A stretch of DNA of 64,000 nucleotides from UBA8337 sp937907245 (GCA_965219485.1 OZ244774.1:992001-1056000), one strand, 5' to 3'; positions 33,484 through 43,337 are shown, counted from the stretch's first letter. Numbers and translations: made by a program. The notes: a model not told the origin generated them from the letters alone.

Positions 33484-34665
33484 TTACGCCACCCTTTTTA
33501 CCTGCTGTTCCGCCAATTGGCGCGCGCGCGCATCGGTCGCGACTATCGCTTCTAGGCTGTCGACAACGCCGACTGGGTGATGTTGTAAAACCGCGTCGAC
33601 CACATCGCCAATGGCGGCAAACCCGATTTGCCCGCCCAAAAATGCCGCCACAGCTATCTCATTAGCGGCATTTAATACGCAAGGGGCATCTCCGTCGGCT
33701 TGCATGGCCGCTTCCGCCAAAGCCAAACAAACGAAGCGCTCGCGGTCGGCGGCCTCAAAATCTAAGCGCCCTTGGGCTGCCAAATCGAGCATTGCCACGC
33801 CCGAAGCAATGCGCTCCGGATAAGCCATGCAATAGGCCAAGGGTACACGCATATCCGGGCACCCTTTTTGCGCCAACACGCTGCCGTCGTTAAAATACAC
33901 AAGTCCGTGCACAATCGATTGTGGATGCACCAGCACATCTAATCGAGCCGGCTCGATATCGAATAAATACCGCGCTTCAATCAGCTCTAGCCCTTTGTTC
34001 ATCAAGGTGGCGCTATCGACGGAAATCTTGGCGCCCATATCCCAATTCGGGTGCGCGACCGCCTGGGCTGGCGTCACATTCGCCATGTCAGCCAACGTGT
34101 GCTGCCGAAACGGCCCGCCCGAAGCGGTGAGAACAATTTTCTCGATCGACTTATTCATCGACTTGGGTGAAGTCTCTTTTGTTTGCAATTGCAGGAGCTG
34201 ATAAATTGCATTGTGCTCGCTATCGACGGGCAACACTTGCGTGTTGTTTTGATGCGCGGTTTGCATCAATAAAGGCCCTGCCGCCACCAAGGCTTCTTTA
34301 TTGGCCAAAGCCAAAATACCACCTTGCGCAGCGCACACCATGGCCGGGGCCAGCCCAGCAAAGCCGACAATCGCCATAACGCCAACATCTACTTTATGGC
34401 GTGCCGCTTCTAACAAGCCAGCCGCGCCGACCAGAATATCGCCTTTAAAATCAGGCAAGGTTTGCATCAAGGCCTCGCGTCCCAGCTCGGTGCCAATCAC
34501 CAAAACATTGGGCGCATATTTTTGAGCCAGCTTAGACAGTTTATCTGTATTGCTATGTGCGCTTAATACTTGCACCTGAAATCTGTCTGGGTGCTGGTCA
34601 ACCAAATCTAATGCATTGTCGCCAATGGTGCCCGTGGCCCCAAAAATTGCGAGAGAACGGCTCAT
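33484..34665 (-). CDS. dxr: 1-deoxy-D-xylulose 5-phosphate reductoisomerase
   Basis: 393 residues from the ATG at 34665, which overlaps the cdsA stop (TAATG). NADPH-binding FGATGTIG is at 8-15, NKEALVAAG and PVDSEHNAIYQLL are in the catalytic domain, and ASGGPFR, ATLMNKGLELIEA and VHPQSIVHGLV follow. It makes 2-C-methyl-D-erythritol 4-phosphate in the non-mevalonate isoprenoid pathway. The product line also feeds UppS, encoded nearby. Confidence 0.97.
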   Translation of the reverse strand: MSRSLAIFGATGTIGDNALDLVDQHPDRFQVQVLSAHSNTDKLSKLAQKYAPNVLVIGTELGREALMQTLPDFKGDILVGAAGLLEAARHKVDVGVMAIVGFAGLAPAMVCAAQGGILALANKEALVAAGPLLMQTAHQNNTQVLPVDSEHNAIYQLLQLQTKETSPKSMNKSIEKIVLTASGGPFRQHTLADMANVTPAQAVAHPNWDMGAKISVDSATLMNKGLELIEARYLFDIEPARLDVLVHPQSIVHGLVYFNDGSVLAQKGCPDMRVPLAYCMAYPERIASGVAMLDLAAQGRLDFEAADRERFVCLALAEAAMQADGDAPCVLNAANEIAVAAFLGGQIGFAAIGDVVDAVLQHHPVGVVDSLEAIVATDARARQLAEQQVKRVA

Positions 34666-35504
34666 TACCAAATCCAAAGCGACTGAGAAACACTATCTCC
34701 ACGCAGCCAAACCACGCCGAGCAAAACAATCAAAACCCCAATAAGCCCATCGACCCGATCGAGCAAGCCGCCATGCCCGGGAATAATATCGCCAGAATCT
34801 TTCACATTAAATTTGCGCTTAATGGCGCTCTCGAATAAATCAGCGCCTTGCGCGCATATCGCCAATAGAGGCGCCATGATAAGCAGGGCAACAAAGTCTG
34901 CTTGGCCAAAGCCAAAACCAACCACAACAAGAAATGTGAGCCCGCCGCCCAAGCCCGCGCCGAACATGCCCCCGAGCAAACCAGACCACGTTTTATTTGG
35001 AGAAATAACAGGAGCCAATTTAGGCCCACCCACTAGCTTGCCCGTAAACATTGCGAAAATATCGACCGCCCAAACCGAGACCAGCACATAGCCAACCACC
35101 AACATGCCGAGCGCATCTTCGCGAAAATATTGCGCGGTTACCAAAGGCAGCGCGATATATAAAAGCCCGCCGGCAACGGGGGATAATCGCTCGCCGCGCC
35201 ACAGCGCAACACTTGCCGCCAAACCCACACAAACAAAGCACAGCGCCAGGGCTTCCTGCGCGCCCATCCAAAGGCCAAAGGTCAAAATCATAACGCTTAG
35301 CCCGCCAAGCACTTGAGCGCTGGCCTTGGGCGCGCCCAAAATAGCACCCCATTCGCGGGCCATTAAAAACCCTGCCAATGCCAAGAGAGCGGTAAAGGAC
35401 CAACCGCCAAAAAAGACGGGAGCGATAACGAAGGGTAGCAAAATTAATGCCGAGCGAACGCGCTGCAACAGGCCTTCAAATTTTGGTTTTATTGGCTTCG
35501 ACAT
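34665..35504 (-). CDS. cdsA: phosphatidate cytidylyltransferase
   Basis: About 279 residues from the ATG at 35504. The upstream ATG at 35546 would overlap uppS. It has many membrane spans, with the CDP-alcohol signature near the end: SPNKTWSGLLGGMFGAGL followed by KDSGDIIPGHGGLLDRVDG. It makes CDP-diacylglycerol, the precursor of all phospholipids, in the inner membrane. It lies between uppS and dxr, as usual. Confidence 0.94.
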   Translation of the reverse strand: MSKPIKPKFEGLLQRVRSALILLPFVIAPVFFGGWSFTALLALAGFLMAREWGAILGAPKASAQVLGGLSVMILTFGLWMGAQEALALCFVCVGLAASVALWRGERLSPVAGGLLYIALPLVTAQYFREDALGMLVVGYVLVSVWAVDIFAMFTGKLVGGPKLAPVISPNKTWSGLLGGMFGAGLGGGLTFLVVVGFGFGQADFVALLIMAPLLAICAQGADLFESAIKRKFNVKDSGDIIPGHGGLLDRVDGLIGVLIVLLGVVWLRGDSVSQSLWIW

Positions 35505-35520
35505 ATTTCCCCCAACCGAT

Positions 35521-36264
35521 CTAATCGGCTTCCTTAGCTTGCTCATTTAGCAAACCAAAGCGACGATCGCGTTTGGCATAAAATTCGATGGCGCGCTGTA
35601 ACGCGTCGCGATCGAAATCTGGCCATAGCGTATCGGTAAAATAGAACTCTGTATAAGCACTTTGCCAGAGTAAAAAATTGCTCAATCGATATTCGCCACT
35701 GGTACGAATAATTAAATCCGGGTCTGGCATGCCACCTGTCAGCATTTCGGCATCTAATACTTCTGGCGTAATGGAGGCCGCATCCAAAGTGCCCGCAGCG
35801 GCTCGCCGCGCCAAGCGCGAGGCAGCATCGGCAATTTCTTCGCGTGCGCCATAATTAAACGCAATCTGCAAATACATATTGGTGTTATCGGCGGTCAAAG
35901 TTTCGGCACGGTCAATCAATTGGCAAATTTTAGTCGACAGCCCCGCGCGACGACCAATAATGCGAACGCGCACGCCTTCCTTATGCAGCTCCGCCAAATC
36001 GCTTTCGATATAGCGTTGCAGCAGCGACATTAAAAAATCGACCTCTAATTTCGGCCGACCCCAATTTTGTGTCGAGAAAGAAAATACCGTTAGATAGTTA
36101 ATCCCCTCAGTGCCCGCATCGCGCACGATTTGGCGCAAGGCCTCGACGCCTTTGCGGTGCCCCTCTTGGCGGGAAAGCCCGCGCTGCTGCGCCCAACGCC
36201 CATTGCCATCCATAACGATGGCCACATGGGTAGGAATATTTATAGGGTCAACAGCCTCTGGCAT
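35521..36264 (-). CDS. uppS: undecaprenyl pyrophosphate synthase
   Basis: 247 residues of the cis-prenyltransferase family. HVAIVMDGNGRWAQQRGL holds the catalytic Asp19. GHRKGVEAL, YLTVFSFSTQNWGRP and the late DLIIRTSGEYRLSNFLLWQS, then YTEFYFTDTLWPDF are diagnostic. It elongates farnesyl diphosphate to the C55 carrier used for peptidoglycan and O-antigen. It is 12 bases after frr. Confidence 0.97.
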   Translation of the reverse strand: MPEAVDPINIPTHVAIVMDGNGRWAQQRGLSRQEGHRKGVEALRQIVRDAGTEGINYLTVFSFSTQNWGRPKLEVDFLMSLLQRYIESDLAELHKEGVRVRIIGRRAGLSTKICQLIDRAETLTADNTNMYLQIAFNYGAREEIADAASRLARRAAAGTLDAASITPEVLDAEMLTGGMPDPDLIIRTSGEYRLSNFLLWQSAYTEFYFTDTLWPDFDRDALQRAIEFYAKRDRRFGLLNEQAKEAD

Positions 36265-36276
36265 GATGCGCTCCGG

Positions 36277-36831
36277 TCAGACTTGCCGGATTTCACTTTC
36301 CTTCGTGGCCAGAGTTTCATCCACCAGCTTAATGGTTTTATCGGTCAACTCTTGCACTTCATCCGAATAAATCTTGGCGTCATCTTGCGAGATGTCGCTG
36401 TCTTTTTCGGCTTTCTTAATTTGATCCATGCCATCGCGACGCACATTACGAACCGACACGCGGGCCTGCTCGGCATAAGTGCCTGCCACTTTAACCAATT
36501 CTTCGCGGCGCTCTTCGTTCAGCTCCGGCAACGGAATACGAATAAGCTGACCTTCGGTCATTGGGTTCAAATTAAGATTGCTCTCGCGAATGGCCTTCTC
36601 AACAAGAGCCACCTGCCCTTTGTCCCAAACCTGAACCGACAACATGCGCGGCTCGGGTACAGCAATTGTGCCGACTTGCGATATTGGCATCATTTGCCCA
36701 TAAGCATCGACCATAATCGGCTCTAGCAACGCAGCGCTTGCGCGTCCGGTTCGCAGGCCAGCCAAGTCGGCTTTAAAAGCCGTGAGGGCGCCATCCATGC
36801 GGCGTTCAATATCATCTGTGTCAATACTCAT
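36277..36831 (-). CDS. frr: ribosome recycling factor
   Basis: 184 residues from the ATG at 36831, with AAGGAAGA just upstream. The frame is open to 36882 but that part overlaps pyrH. Family motifs: LAGLRTGRASAALLEPI, PISQVGTIAVPEPRML, LNPMTEGQLIRIPLPELNEE and VRNVRRDGMDQIKK. With EF-G it splits terminated ribosomes. Confidence 0.97.
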   Translation of the reverse strand: MSIDTDDIERRMDGALTAFKADLAGLRTGRASAALLEPIMVDAYGQMMPISQVGTIAVPEPRMLSVQVWDKGQVALVEKAIRESNLNLNPMTEGQLIRIPLPELNEERREELVKVAGTYAEQARVSVRNVRRDGMDQIKKAEKDSDISQDDAKIYSDEVQELTDKTIKLVDETLATKESEIRQV

Positions 36832-36851
36832 TTTATTTCTTCCTTTAAACC

Positions 36852-37580
36852 TTAAGCCTGCACATCTTCCACAAGGGTGCAAGCGCCTTTGCCTTGTAGC
36901 ACTTGGGTGAAGGCACCCGACTGTTGAATGGAAAACACAATAATCGGAATCCCGTTCTCGCGCGATAACGACACCGCGGAGGCATCCATAACCTTCAAAT
37001 CTTTGGAGAGCACGTCCATATAGCTGAGCCGATCAAAGCGGGTCGCGCTCGGGTCAGTTTTCGGATCGGCGCTGTACACGCCGTCAACATTGGTGCCCTT
37101 CATCAGCGCATCGCAGTTCATCTCCGCCGCCCGCAAAGCCGCCGCCGTATCTGTGGTGAAGAATGGATTTCCCGTGCCCGCGGCAAAAATAACCACACGG
37201 CCCTTCTCCATATGTCGCATCGCGCGACGACGGATATAAGGCTCGCAAACACTCGTCATCGGAATGGCAGACAGCACGCGGGTTTGAACCCCTTTGCGCT
37301 CCAAGCCATTTTGCATGGCAAGAGCGTTCATAATGGTGGCCAACATGCCCATATAGTCAGCCGACGAACGGTCCATGCCATCCGCCGCGCCGGTGAGGCC
37401 GCGGAAAATATTGCCGCCACCAATCACCATGCAAACCTCAGAGCCTTGGGCGAGTGCGTCTTTTACTTCATCGGCAATGCGGTCAACCGTAGCGACATCA
37501 ATGCCGTATTGGCCGTCGCCCATAAGAGCTTCGCCAGATACTTTCAGTAGAACCCGTTTATATTTCGGACTTCCAGACAT
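36852..37580 (-). CDS. pyrH: UMP kinase
   Basis: 242 residues of the amino-acid kinase fold: RVLLKVSGEALMG, VIGGGNIFRG, DYMGMLATIMNALAMQNGLE and FAAGTGNPFFTTDTAAALRA. It phosphorylates UMP to UDP. It stands between tsf and frr in the conserved rpsB-tsf-pyrH-frr order. The 134 bases between tsf and pyrH hold no gene. Confidence 0.97.
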   Translation of the reverse strand: MSGSPKYKRVLLKVSGEALMGDGQYGIDVATVDRIADEVKDALAQGSEVCMVIGGGNIFRGLTGAADGMDRSSADYMGMLATIMNALAMQNGLERKGVQTRVLSAIPMTSVCEPYIRRRAMRHMEKGRVVIFAAGTGNPFFTTDTAAALRAAEMNCDALMKGTNVDGVYSADPKTDPSATRFDRLSYMDVLSKDLKVMDASAVSLSRENGIPIIVFSIQQSGAFTQVLQGKGACTLVEDVQA

Positions 37581-37714
37581 GACACTCTCTCCCCGTTCTT
37601 CTAGCCTCGGCCAATATGGCGCGATTCCTCGCCCCCACCCTAAGCCAATAATCGACCCTTCAGATAGACGCTAAAATTTTCTAACCAGAAAAAACTTAAC
37701 GGATGCGAAGCGGC

Positions 37715-38647
37715 TTAATTGCTACCTACAGCGGCGGCAACTTCGGCTGCGAAATCTGCTTCTTCGCCCTTGTCCACGCCTTCGCCCAGCTCAAAGCGCA
37801 CAAACGCTTTTAAAGCCACTGGCGCGCCGACATCGGCGGCAGCATTTTCAAGTACTTTCGAAATTCGCGTTTCGCCATCAATCACGAAAACCTGGCTGGT
37901 CAACACAACTTCCTCAAGGAACTTGCGAATACGGCCATCTACCATTTTCTCAATAATTTCGTCTGGCTTGCCGCTCTCTTTCGCTTCGGCAACCAAAACG
38001 GCGCGTTCGCGTTCAATTTCAGCTGGGTCCAAATCGGCTTCATTGGCTGCCAATGGGCTCGTGGCCGCAACATGCATCGCAATCTGGCGACCCAAGGCTT
38101 CCAATTTGTCCGTGTCGCCTGTCGATTCCAGAGCCACCAACACACCAATTTTACCAAGGCCATCGACCACGGCTCCGTGAATGTAGCTAGCGATAACGCC
38201 ATTTTCGACGCTTAGTTTTTGCGAGCGACGCACATTCATGTTTTCGCCGATGGTGCCAACCATCTCGGTAACATGCGCTTCAACCGATTTACCAGCGCCC
38301 GGAAAATCTGCGCCAAGCAGACCGTCATGGGCTCCGTCCCCGCTCAAAGCGACGCCAGCTATCTCGCGGACCATGCTTTGGAACGTGTCGTTACGCGCCA
38401 CAAAATCGGTTTCGGAATTAACTTCCACAACCGCACCCGAGGTGCCATTAGACATCACACTAACCAGACCTTCGGCGGCAACACGACCCGCTTTTTTGGC
38501 CGCTTTAGCCAAACCTTTGGTGCGCAACCAATCCACGGCGGCTTCAATATTGCCGTCGTTTTCTTGAAGGGCAGTTTTGCAATCCATCATGCCTGCGCCA
38601 GATGTTTCGCGCAGTTCTTTAACCATGCTTGCTGTAATATTGCTCAT
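37715..38647 (-). CDS. tsf: elongation factor Ts
   Basis: 310 residues from the ATG at 38647, which has AGGAGA nine bases upstream. The open frame continues further but only as an out-of-frame reading of the rpsB repeat tail. SMVKELRETSGAGMMDCKTA with the UBA domain opens the protein. NSETDFVARNDTF, VAATSPLA and the core domains follow. It exchanges GDP for GTP on EF-Tu. Confidence 0.97.
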   Translation of the reverse strand: MSNITASMVKELRETSGAGMMDCKTALQENDGNIEAAVDWLRTKGLAKAAKKAGRVAAEGLVSVMSNGTSGAVVEVNSETDFVARNDTFQSMVREIAGVALSGDGAHDGLLGADFPGAGKSVEAHVTEMVGTIGENMNVRRSQKLSVENGVIASYIHGAVVDGLGKIGVLVALESTGDTDKLEALGRQIAMHVAATSPLAANEADLDPAEIERERAVLVAEAKESGKPDEIIEKMVDGRIRKFLEEVVLTSQVFVIDGETRISKVLENAAADVGAPVALKAFVRFELGEGVDKGEEADFAAEVAAAVGSN

Positions 38648-38675
38648 GGGACTATCTCCTAAAGTAAAATGCGCG

Positions 38676-39557
38676 TTACGCTTCTGGTGTAACTTCTGCA
38701 GCTGGGGCTTCATCAACAGCTTCCGCAGCCACCGCAGCTTCTGGAGCGGCTTCTGGAGCAGCTTCTGGAGCAGCTTCTGGAGCGGCTTCTTCTGCTGGGG
38801 CTGCTTCCAAAGCTGGCTCGGCCATCGGCTCAACAGCCGCGCCCAAATCAATACCCGAGGCAGAACTACTTGCTTCGATGCCGGCAATAACCGCTTTTGA
38901 AATCAAATCGCAATAGAGCTCAATCGCGCGCGACGCATCATCATTGCCCGGAATTGGGAAATCAATGCTATCCGGATCGCAATTGCTGTCGACAACGGCA
39001 ATCACAGGAATGCCCAATGTCTTCGCTTCTGCAATGGCGATGGCTTCTTTATTGGTGTCGACGACGAACATCAGTTCGGGAACGCCACCCATATCTTTGA
39101 TGCCACCGAGCGCAAGCTCTAGTTTGGCGCGTTCGCGCGTGAGGTTGAGAACTTCTTTCTTGGTCAAACCGCCGGAGCCTTCGCCGTCAAGTTTCGCTTC
39201 CAATTCGCGCAGACGCTTAATGGATTTCGAAATCGTTTGCCAGTTGGTCAGCGTGCCGCCGAGCCAACGAGAGTTCATGTAATATTGAGCGCACTGTGTC
39301 GCGTGGCGAGCAATCGGCTCAGCCGCTTGACGCTTGGTGCCAACAAACAAAACACGACCGCCAGAGGCGATAACATCTTGAACGGCAACCAGAGCTTGGT
39401 GCAGCATCGGAACTGTTTTCGACAGATCCATAATGTGAATACCGTTGCGGCCACCGAAAATATACGGTGCCATTTTAGGGTTCCAACGGTGTGTTTGGTG
39501 GCCAAAGTGGACCCCTGCTTCTAGCAGTTGTCGCATGTTGTAATCGGGCAGAGCCAT
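38676..39557 (-). CDS. rpsB: ribosomal protein S2 with repetitive acidic tail
   Basis: 293 residues from the ATG at 39557, with AAGGAAGG upstream. The S2 core is clear: QLLEAGVHFGHQTHRWNPKM, NGIHIMDLSKTVPML, GRVLFVGTKRQA and RWLGGTLTNWQTI, then MFVVDTNKEAIAIAEA. The last 55 or so residues form an Ala/Glu/Pro-rich tail with PEAA repeats, common as a type in alphaproteobacteria but variable in length. A leader of about 100 bases with two hairpins precedes it. Confidence 0.97.
   Translation of the reverse strand: MALPDYNMRQLLEAGVHFGHQTHRWNPKMAPYIFGGRNGIHIMDLSKTVPMLHQALVAVQDVIASGGRVLFVGTKRQAAEPIARHATQCAQYYMNSRWLGGTLTNWQTISKSIKRLRELEAKLDGEGSGGLTKKEVLNLTRERAKLELALGGIKDMGGVPELMFVVDTNKEAIAIAEAKTLGIPVIAVVDSNCDPDSIDFPIPGNDDASRAIELYCDLISKAVIAGIEASSSASGIDLGAAVEPMAEPALEAAPAEEAAPEAAPEAAPEAAPEAAVAAEAVDEAPAAEVTPEA
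38737..38790 (-). repeat. 12-bp tandem repeat encoding the PEAA tail of S2
   Basis: Four copies of GCTTCTGGAGCR plus a half copy (plus-strand reading), encoding (PEAA)n in frame at the S2 C-terminus. Copy number could vary between strains without breaking the frame. Confidence 0.9.
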
Positions 39558-39600
39558 AGCGTTGCCTTCCTTTCTCTCGTTAATCCGCCGCAGGGGGTCA

Positions 39601-39643
39601 TCGCACACCATGTGCGACACGAAGAGCGCCCTGGAAAAAGGGC
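39601..39643 (-). promoter_or_regulatory. structured rpsB mRNA leader, possible S2 autoregulatory element
   Basis: Within the rpsB 5' untranslated region there are two hairpins. One has a perfect 7-bp stem TCGCACA / TGTGCGA with a 3-base loop (39601-39617). The other is GCCCT / AGGGC (39628-39643). Many bacteria regulate rpsB-tsf by S2 binding its own leader. A link here is inference. Confidence 0.5.
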
Positions 39644-39667
39644 ATTCCCTGCGTGAGTAATAGGCGT

Positions 39668-39696
39668 GGTATAGGTAATTATCGCCCGTCTGGCAA
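39668..39696 (-). promoter_or_regulatory. promoter of rpsB-tsf
   Basis: On the minus strand TTGCCA at 39696-39691, a 17-base spacer, and TATACC at 39673-39668. This good sigma-70 match places the transcript start about 100 bases before the rpsB ATG. Confidence 0.6.
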
Positions 39697-39740
39697 GCGA
39701 TTATGCGGGCCCTCAAGACAGAAAAAGAATTATCAAATAC

Positions 39741-42700
39741 CTAGACTTCTTCGACGTGCAAAACGCCAGGCACCGCCTTAATGGCGCCCGTGATGCGCGG
39801 GTTGATGGCATATTTATTCGGCAGGCGCAGTTCTACCTCGCGCTCGGGGCTCATCAAAATCAACGATACCTCCCCGCCGGTTTTATGGCGGGGCTTCTCG
39901 ACATCCTCAAGACGCGCTTTTAGGCCTGCACAGGCTTCGGGTTTCTCTATGAAAATCCGCAAGCCTGCTTCCGTGTGCGCGGCCACATCATCGACCGGGC
40001 GCATGCCTTGCATAAGTAAGCGCAATTGCCCATCGTCGCGCTCAATTTTCACGGTCGAGACCACAAGGGCGCCAACTTGCATATGCTCGCGCGACGCCTC
40101 TAGCGCCTTAGAGAAAGCCATCATTTCAAATTGCCCCGTCGGGTCGGATAGCGTCACAAACGCATAAGGATTGCCTTTGTCTTTCGACTTGCGCTCCTCC
40201 ACTTTGGTAATGGCGCCCGCCACCATGACTTCTTTCTCGACACGGCTTTCCAAATCTTCAAAGCTCGCGACCCGCGCGCGCTTCAAAAGCGTTTTATAAT
40301 CATCCAGCGGATGGCCAGATAAAAAGAAGCCGAGGGCATTATATTCATGCGTTAGTCGGTCAATCGCCGACCATGGCACCAAAGCGGCAGGCAGCACCAC
40401 GCTCTCGCTAACATCCGCCTCGCCAAATAGATTATCTTGCTGGGTCTCTTTTTCATTTTGCGCAATACTCGCCTCGCCCAGCAGAACGCCGATGCCGCCC
40501 ATAAGCTTTGCTCTATCGGGCTCCAGACTATCCAGCGCCCCGGCCGCAATTAAATGCTCCAGCAAGCGTTTGTTCAGCCCAATACCTGCTGTGCGGCGGG
40601 CGAAATCGAACACATCCTTAAACGGGCCGTTCTCCATCCGCTCATCAACCACGCCCTGCATCGCCAGACTGCCGACATTTCGGATAGCCGAGAGCGCATA
40701 AAAAATTTGGTCGCCCTCGATGGAAAAAGCCGCCACCGAACGATTGACGTCGGGCGTGCAGGTGATGATGTCATGTTTGGCGGCATCTTGTTTGAAGCTA
40801 TTGAGCTTTTCGGTGCGCTCAAAATCAAGCGACATAGAGGCCGCATAAAACGCCACCGGATGATTGGCTTTCAGCCAAGCGGTTTGATAAGCAATTAAGG
40901 CATAGGCGGCGGCGTGGCTTTTGTTGAAACCGTAGCCCGCAAAACTATCGACTTGGTCGAAAATCAGCGCCGCCTGATTGCGGTTCACTTCCAGCTCCAC
41001 GGCGCCATTAATGAAACGGGCTTTTTGCGCGGTCATTTCAGCTTGAATTTTCTTACCCATGGCACGGCGCAGCAAATCCGCCTCGCCAAGCGAATAGCCC
41101 GATAGGGTTTGCGCGATTTGCATCACTTGCTCTTGATAAATCATCACGCCATAGGTCTCTTCCAAAATGGATTTCAGACTGTCGTGCATGTAATCGGGTT
41201 CCTGCTCGCCCATTTTACAAGCGATATAGGTCGGAATATTGTCCATCGGCCCCGGACGGTAAAGAGCCACGAGCGCGATAATATCTTCAAATTTATCGGG
41301 CCGCATTTTGCGCAGCACATCGCGCATGCCCGAGCTTTCTAACTGAAACACGCCAATCGTGTCGCCGCGTCCTAAAAGCTCATAAGTCTTTTCATCGTCG
41401 AGCGGCAGATTGTGAATATCCACGCTTATTCCCGTGCCCTCAATCAGCTCAACGGCTTTTTCGAGGACGGTCAGCGTTTTTAGGCCCAGAAAGTCAAACT
41501 TCACCAGCCCTGCTTTTTCTACCCATTTCATATTAAACTGGGTTACCGGCATGTCCGATTTCGGGTCGCGGTAAAGCGGCACTAATTCTTGAAGGGGCCT
41601 ATCGCCAATTACCACGCCCGCCGCATGGGTCGAGGCATGCCGATACAGGCCTTCTAGCTTCAGGCTAATCTCCAGCAACTCTGCTACTTGCGGGTCGCTA
41701 TCGCGCTCGGCTTGCATGCGCGGCTCTTGCTCAATGGCTTCCGACAGGGTGACCGGATTGGCCGGATTATTCGGCACCATTTTGGTTAGGCGGTCAATCT
41801 GGCCATATGGCATTTGCAACACACGGCCAACATCGCGCAATACCGCGCGCGCTTGCAGCTTCCCGAAAGTGATGATTTGCGCTACTTGATCGCGGCCATA
41901 TTTTTGCTGCACATAGGTAATCACCTCATCGCGGCGCGATTGGCAAAAATCGATATCGAAATCTGGCATCGATACGCGTTCTGGGTTGAGAAACCGCTCG
42001 AACAGCAAGTTAAACCTCAAGGGATCTAAATCCGTAATGGTAAGCGCCCAAGCCACAACTGAGCCCGCGCCGGAGCCACGCCCTGGGCCAACCGCGATAT
42101 TCTGCGATTTCGACCATTTGATGAAATCCGCCACAATCAGGAAATAGCCCGGAAAACCCATGTCGCCGATGACCTTCAGCTCAAAATCCAACCGCTCGCG
42201 GTAATTCGCCCCTTCGGTGGCTGGCACAATTTGCTTTAAACGCTGCGTTAAGCCCTCGTGGGCTTGCTTGGACAACACGTCCAACTCGTCGCCCTCTGCA
42301 AACGCGGGCAAAATAGGCTCATGCTCTGTGGGGCGAAACGCGCATCGTTGAGCAATCTCGATGCTGCTTTCAATGGCTTCGGGTAAATCGGCGAATAAAG
42401 CGCACATTTCTTCGGCTGACTTTAGACGGTGATCCGGGGTTAAACGACGCCGATCGCTCTCGTTTAGATAGCGCCCCTCGGCAATACATATCAACGCATC
42501 ATGGGCACGATAGTCCTCTACGGAAGCAAAATAAGCCTGATTGGTGGCCACCAAAGGCAGGTCATGCGCATAGGCAAAGTCAATCAGAGCGGTCTCTGTT
42601 TCTTCATCCAGCGTATCTGTATAACGTTGAAGCTCTACATAAATATTATCTTTAAAGATATTGATATAGTTTAATAATTTTGTTTTTGCTTTATCTTTTC

Positions 42701-43130
42701 GGTTGCTGGCCAAAAGCTTATCTATCGGCCCATCGGGGCCGCCGGTTAGGCAAATTAACCCGTCCGCATGGCGCGCCATCAAAGCCTCGTCAACGCCTGG
42801 CCCCAGCTTGCCTTCGTCTTGCAGATGCGCCGCACTTATCAGCGCCATTAAATTATCATAGCCCGCTCGGTTTTTGACCAGTAACGCGATATCCCCGTCA
42901 TCTTCTTCGCCGTCGCGCACCCGCAAAGTGGCGCCAATGATTGGCTGAAGCCCCACGCCAGTTGCCGTTTCAGCAAATTCTAGCGCGCCAAAAAGATTGT
43001 TGCGATCCGTTACCGCCAGCGCGGGCATATGTGCAGCCACAGCCGTCTGTGTGAGCGTTCTAATGGGCAGAGCGCCCTCGAGCAGAGAATAAGCGCTATG
43101 TGTGCGCAGGTGAATGAATTTAGGACGCAT
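39741..43130 (-). CDS. dnaE: DNA polymerase III alpha subunit
   Basis: About 1129 residues from the ATG at 43130 (MRPKFIHLRTHSAYSLLEGA). An in-frame ATG at 43199 adds 23 residues, and a CATAAT box near 43225-43230 would fit either. The PHP domain comes first, then the palm with catalytic aspartates in MPDFDIDFCQSRRDEVI, RGSGAGSVVAWAL and AGYGFNKSHAAAYALIAYQT, and an OB domain near the end (VMVAGAITKVEERKSKDKG). It is the replicative polymerase. It lies downstream of a 34-residue peptide gene with an SOS-type promoter and no clear terminator between them. Confidence 0.97.
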   Translation of the reverse strand: MRPKFIHLRTHSAYSLLEGALPIRTLTQTAVAAHMPALAVTDRNNLFGALEFAETATGVGLQPIIGATLRVRDGEEDDGDIALLVKNRAGYDNLMALISAAHLQDEGKLGPGVDEALMARHADGLICLTGGPDGPIDKLLASNRKDKAKTKLLNYINIFKDNIYVELQRYTDTLDEETETALIDFAYAHDLPLVATNQAYFASVEDYRAHDALICIAEGRYLNESDRRRLTPDHRLKSAEEMCALFADLPEAIESSIEIAQRCAFRPTEHEPILPAFAEGDELDVLSKQAHEGLTQRLKQIVPATEGANYRERLDFELKVIGDMGFPGYFLIVADFIKWSKSQNIAVGPGRGSGAGSVVAWALTITDLDPLRFNLLFERFLNPERVSMPDFDIDFCQSRRDEVITYVQQKYGRDQVAQIITFGKLQARAVLRDVGRVLQMPYGQIDRLTKMVPNNPANPVTLSEAIEQEPRMQAERDSDPQVAELLEISLKLEGLYRHASTHAAGVVIGDRPLQELVPLYRDPKSDMPVTQFNMKWVEKAGLVKFDFLGLKTLTVLEKAVELIEGTGISVDIHNLPLDDEKTYELLGRGDTIGVFQLESSGMRDVLRKMRPDKFEDIIALVALYRPGPMDNIPTYIACKMGEQEPDYMHDSLKSILEETYGVMIYQEQVMQIAQTLSGYSLGEADLLRRAMGKKIQAEMTAQKARFINGAVELEVNRNQAALIFDQVDSFAGYGFNKSHAAAYALIAYQTAWLKANHPVAFYAASMSLDFERTEKLNSFKQDAAKHDIITCTPDVNRSVAAFSIEGDQIFYALSAIRNVGSLAMQGVVDERMENGPFKDVFDFARRTAGIGLNKRLLEHLIAAGALDSLEPDRAKLMGGIGVLLGEASIAQNEKETQQDNLFGEADVSESVVLPAALVPWSAIDRLTHEYNALGFFLSGHPLDDYKTLLKRARVASFEDLESRVEKEVMVAGAITKVEERKSKDKGNPYAFVTLSDPTGQFEMMAFSKALEASREHMQVGALVVSTVKIERDDGQLRLLMQGMRPVDDVAAHTEAGLRIFIEKPEACAGLKARLEDVEKPRHKTGGEVSLILMSPEREVELRLPNKYAINPRITGAIKAVPGVLHVEEV

Positions 43131-43337
43131 AAGATTAACCACGCCCCCTTCTCTCAAATGGTCATGTGTCGATACGGAAGAATTGGATATTGCTGACATC
43201 TACGCCTACACAAATATACGCCAAATTATGACACCCGCGCCGTCGGCGGAATCACTCGAACGTTTATTAGTTTAGCGAAAGCGTCGCCGCTGTCAGCAAA
43301 GGAGCGCGCGCTTTTCGTAAATTAAAGGGGATAATTA

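Noticed and set aside
38648..38887. Long N-terminal extension of EF-Ts rich in Gln, Leu and Lys
   Set aside because: It is an out-of-frame reading of the rpsB repeat tail. The ATG at 38647 has a strong ribosome binding site.
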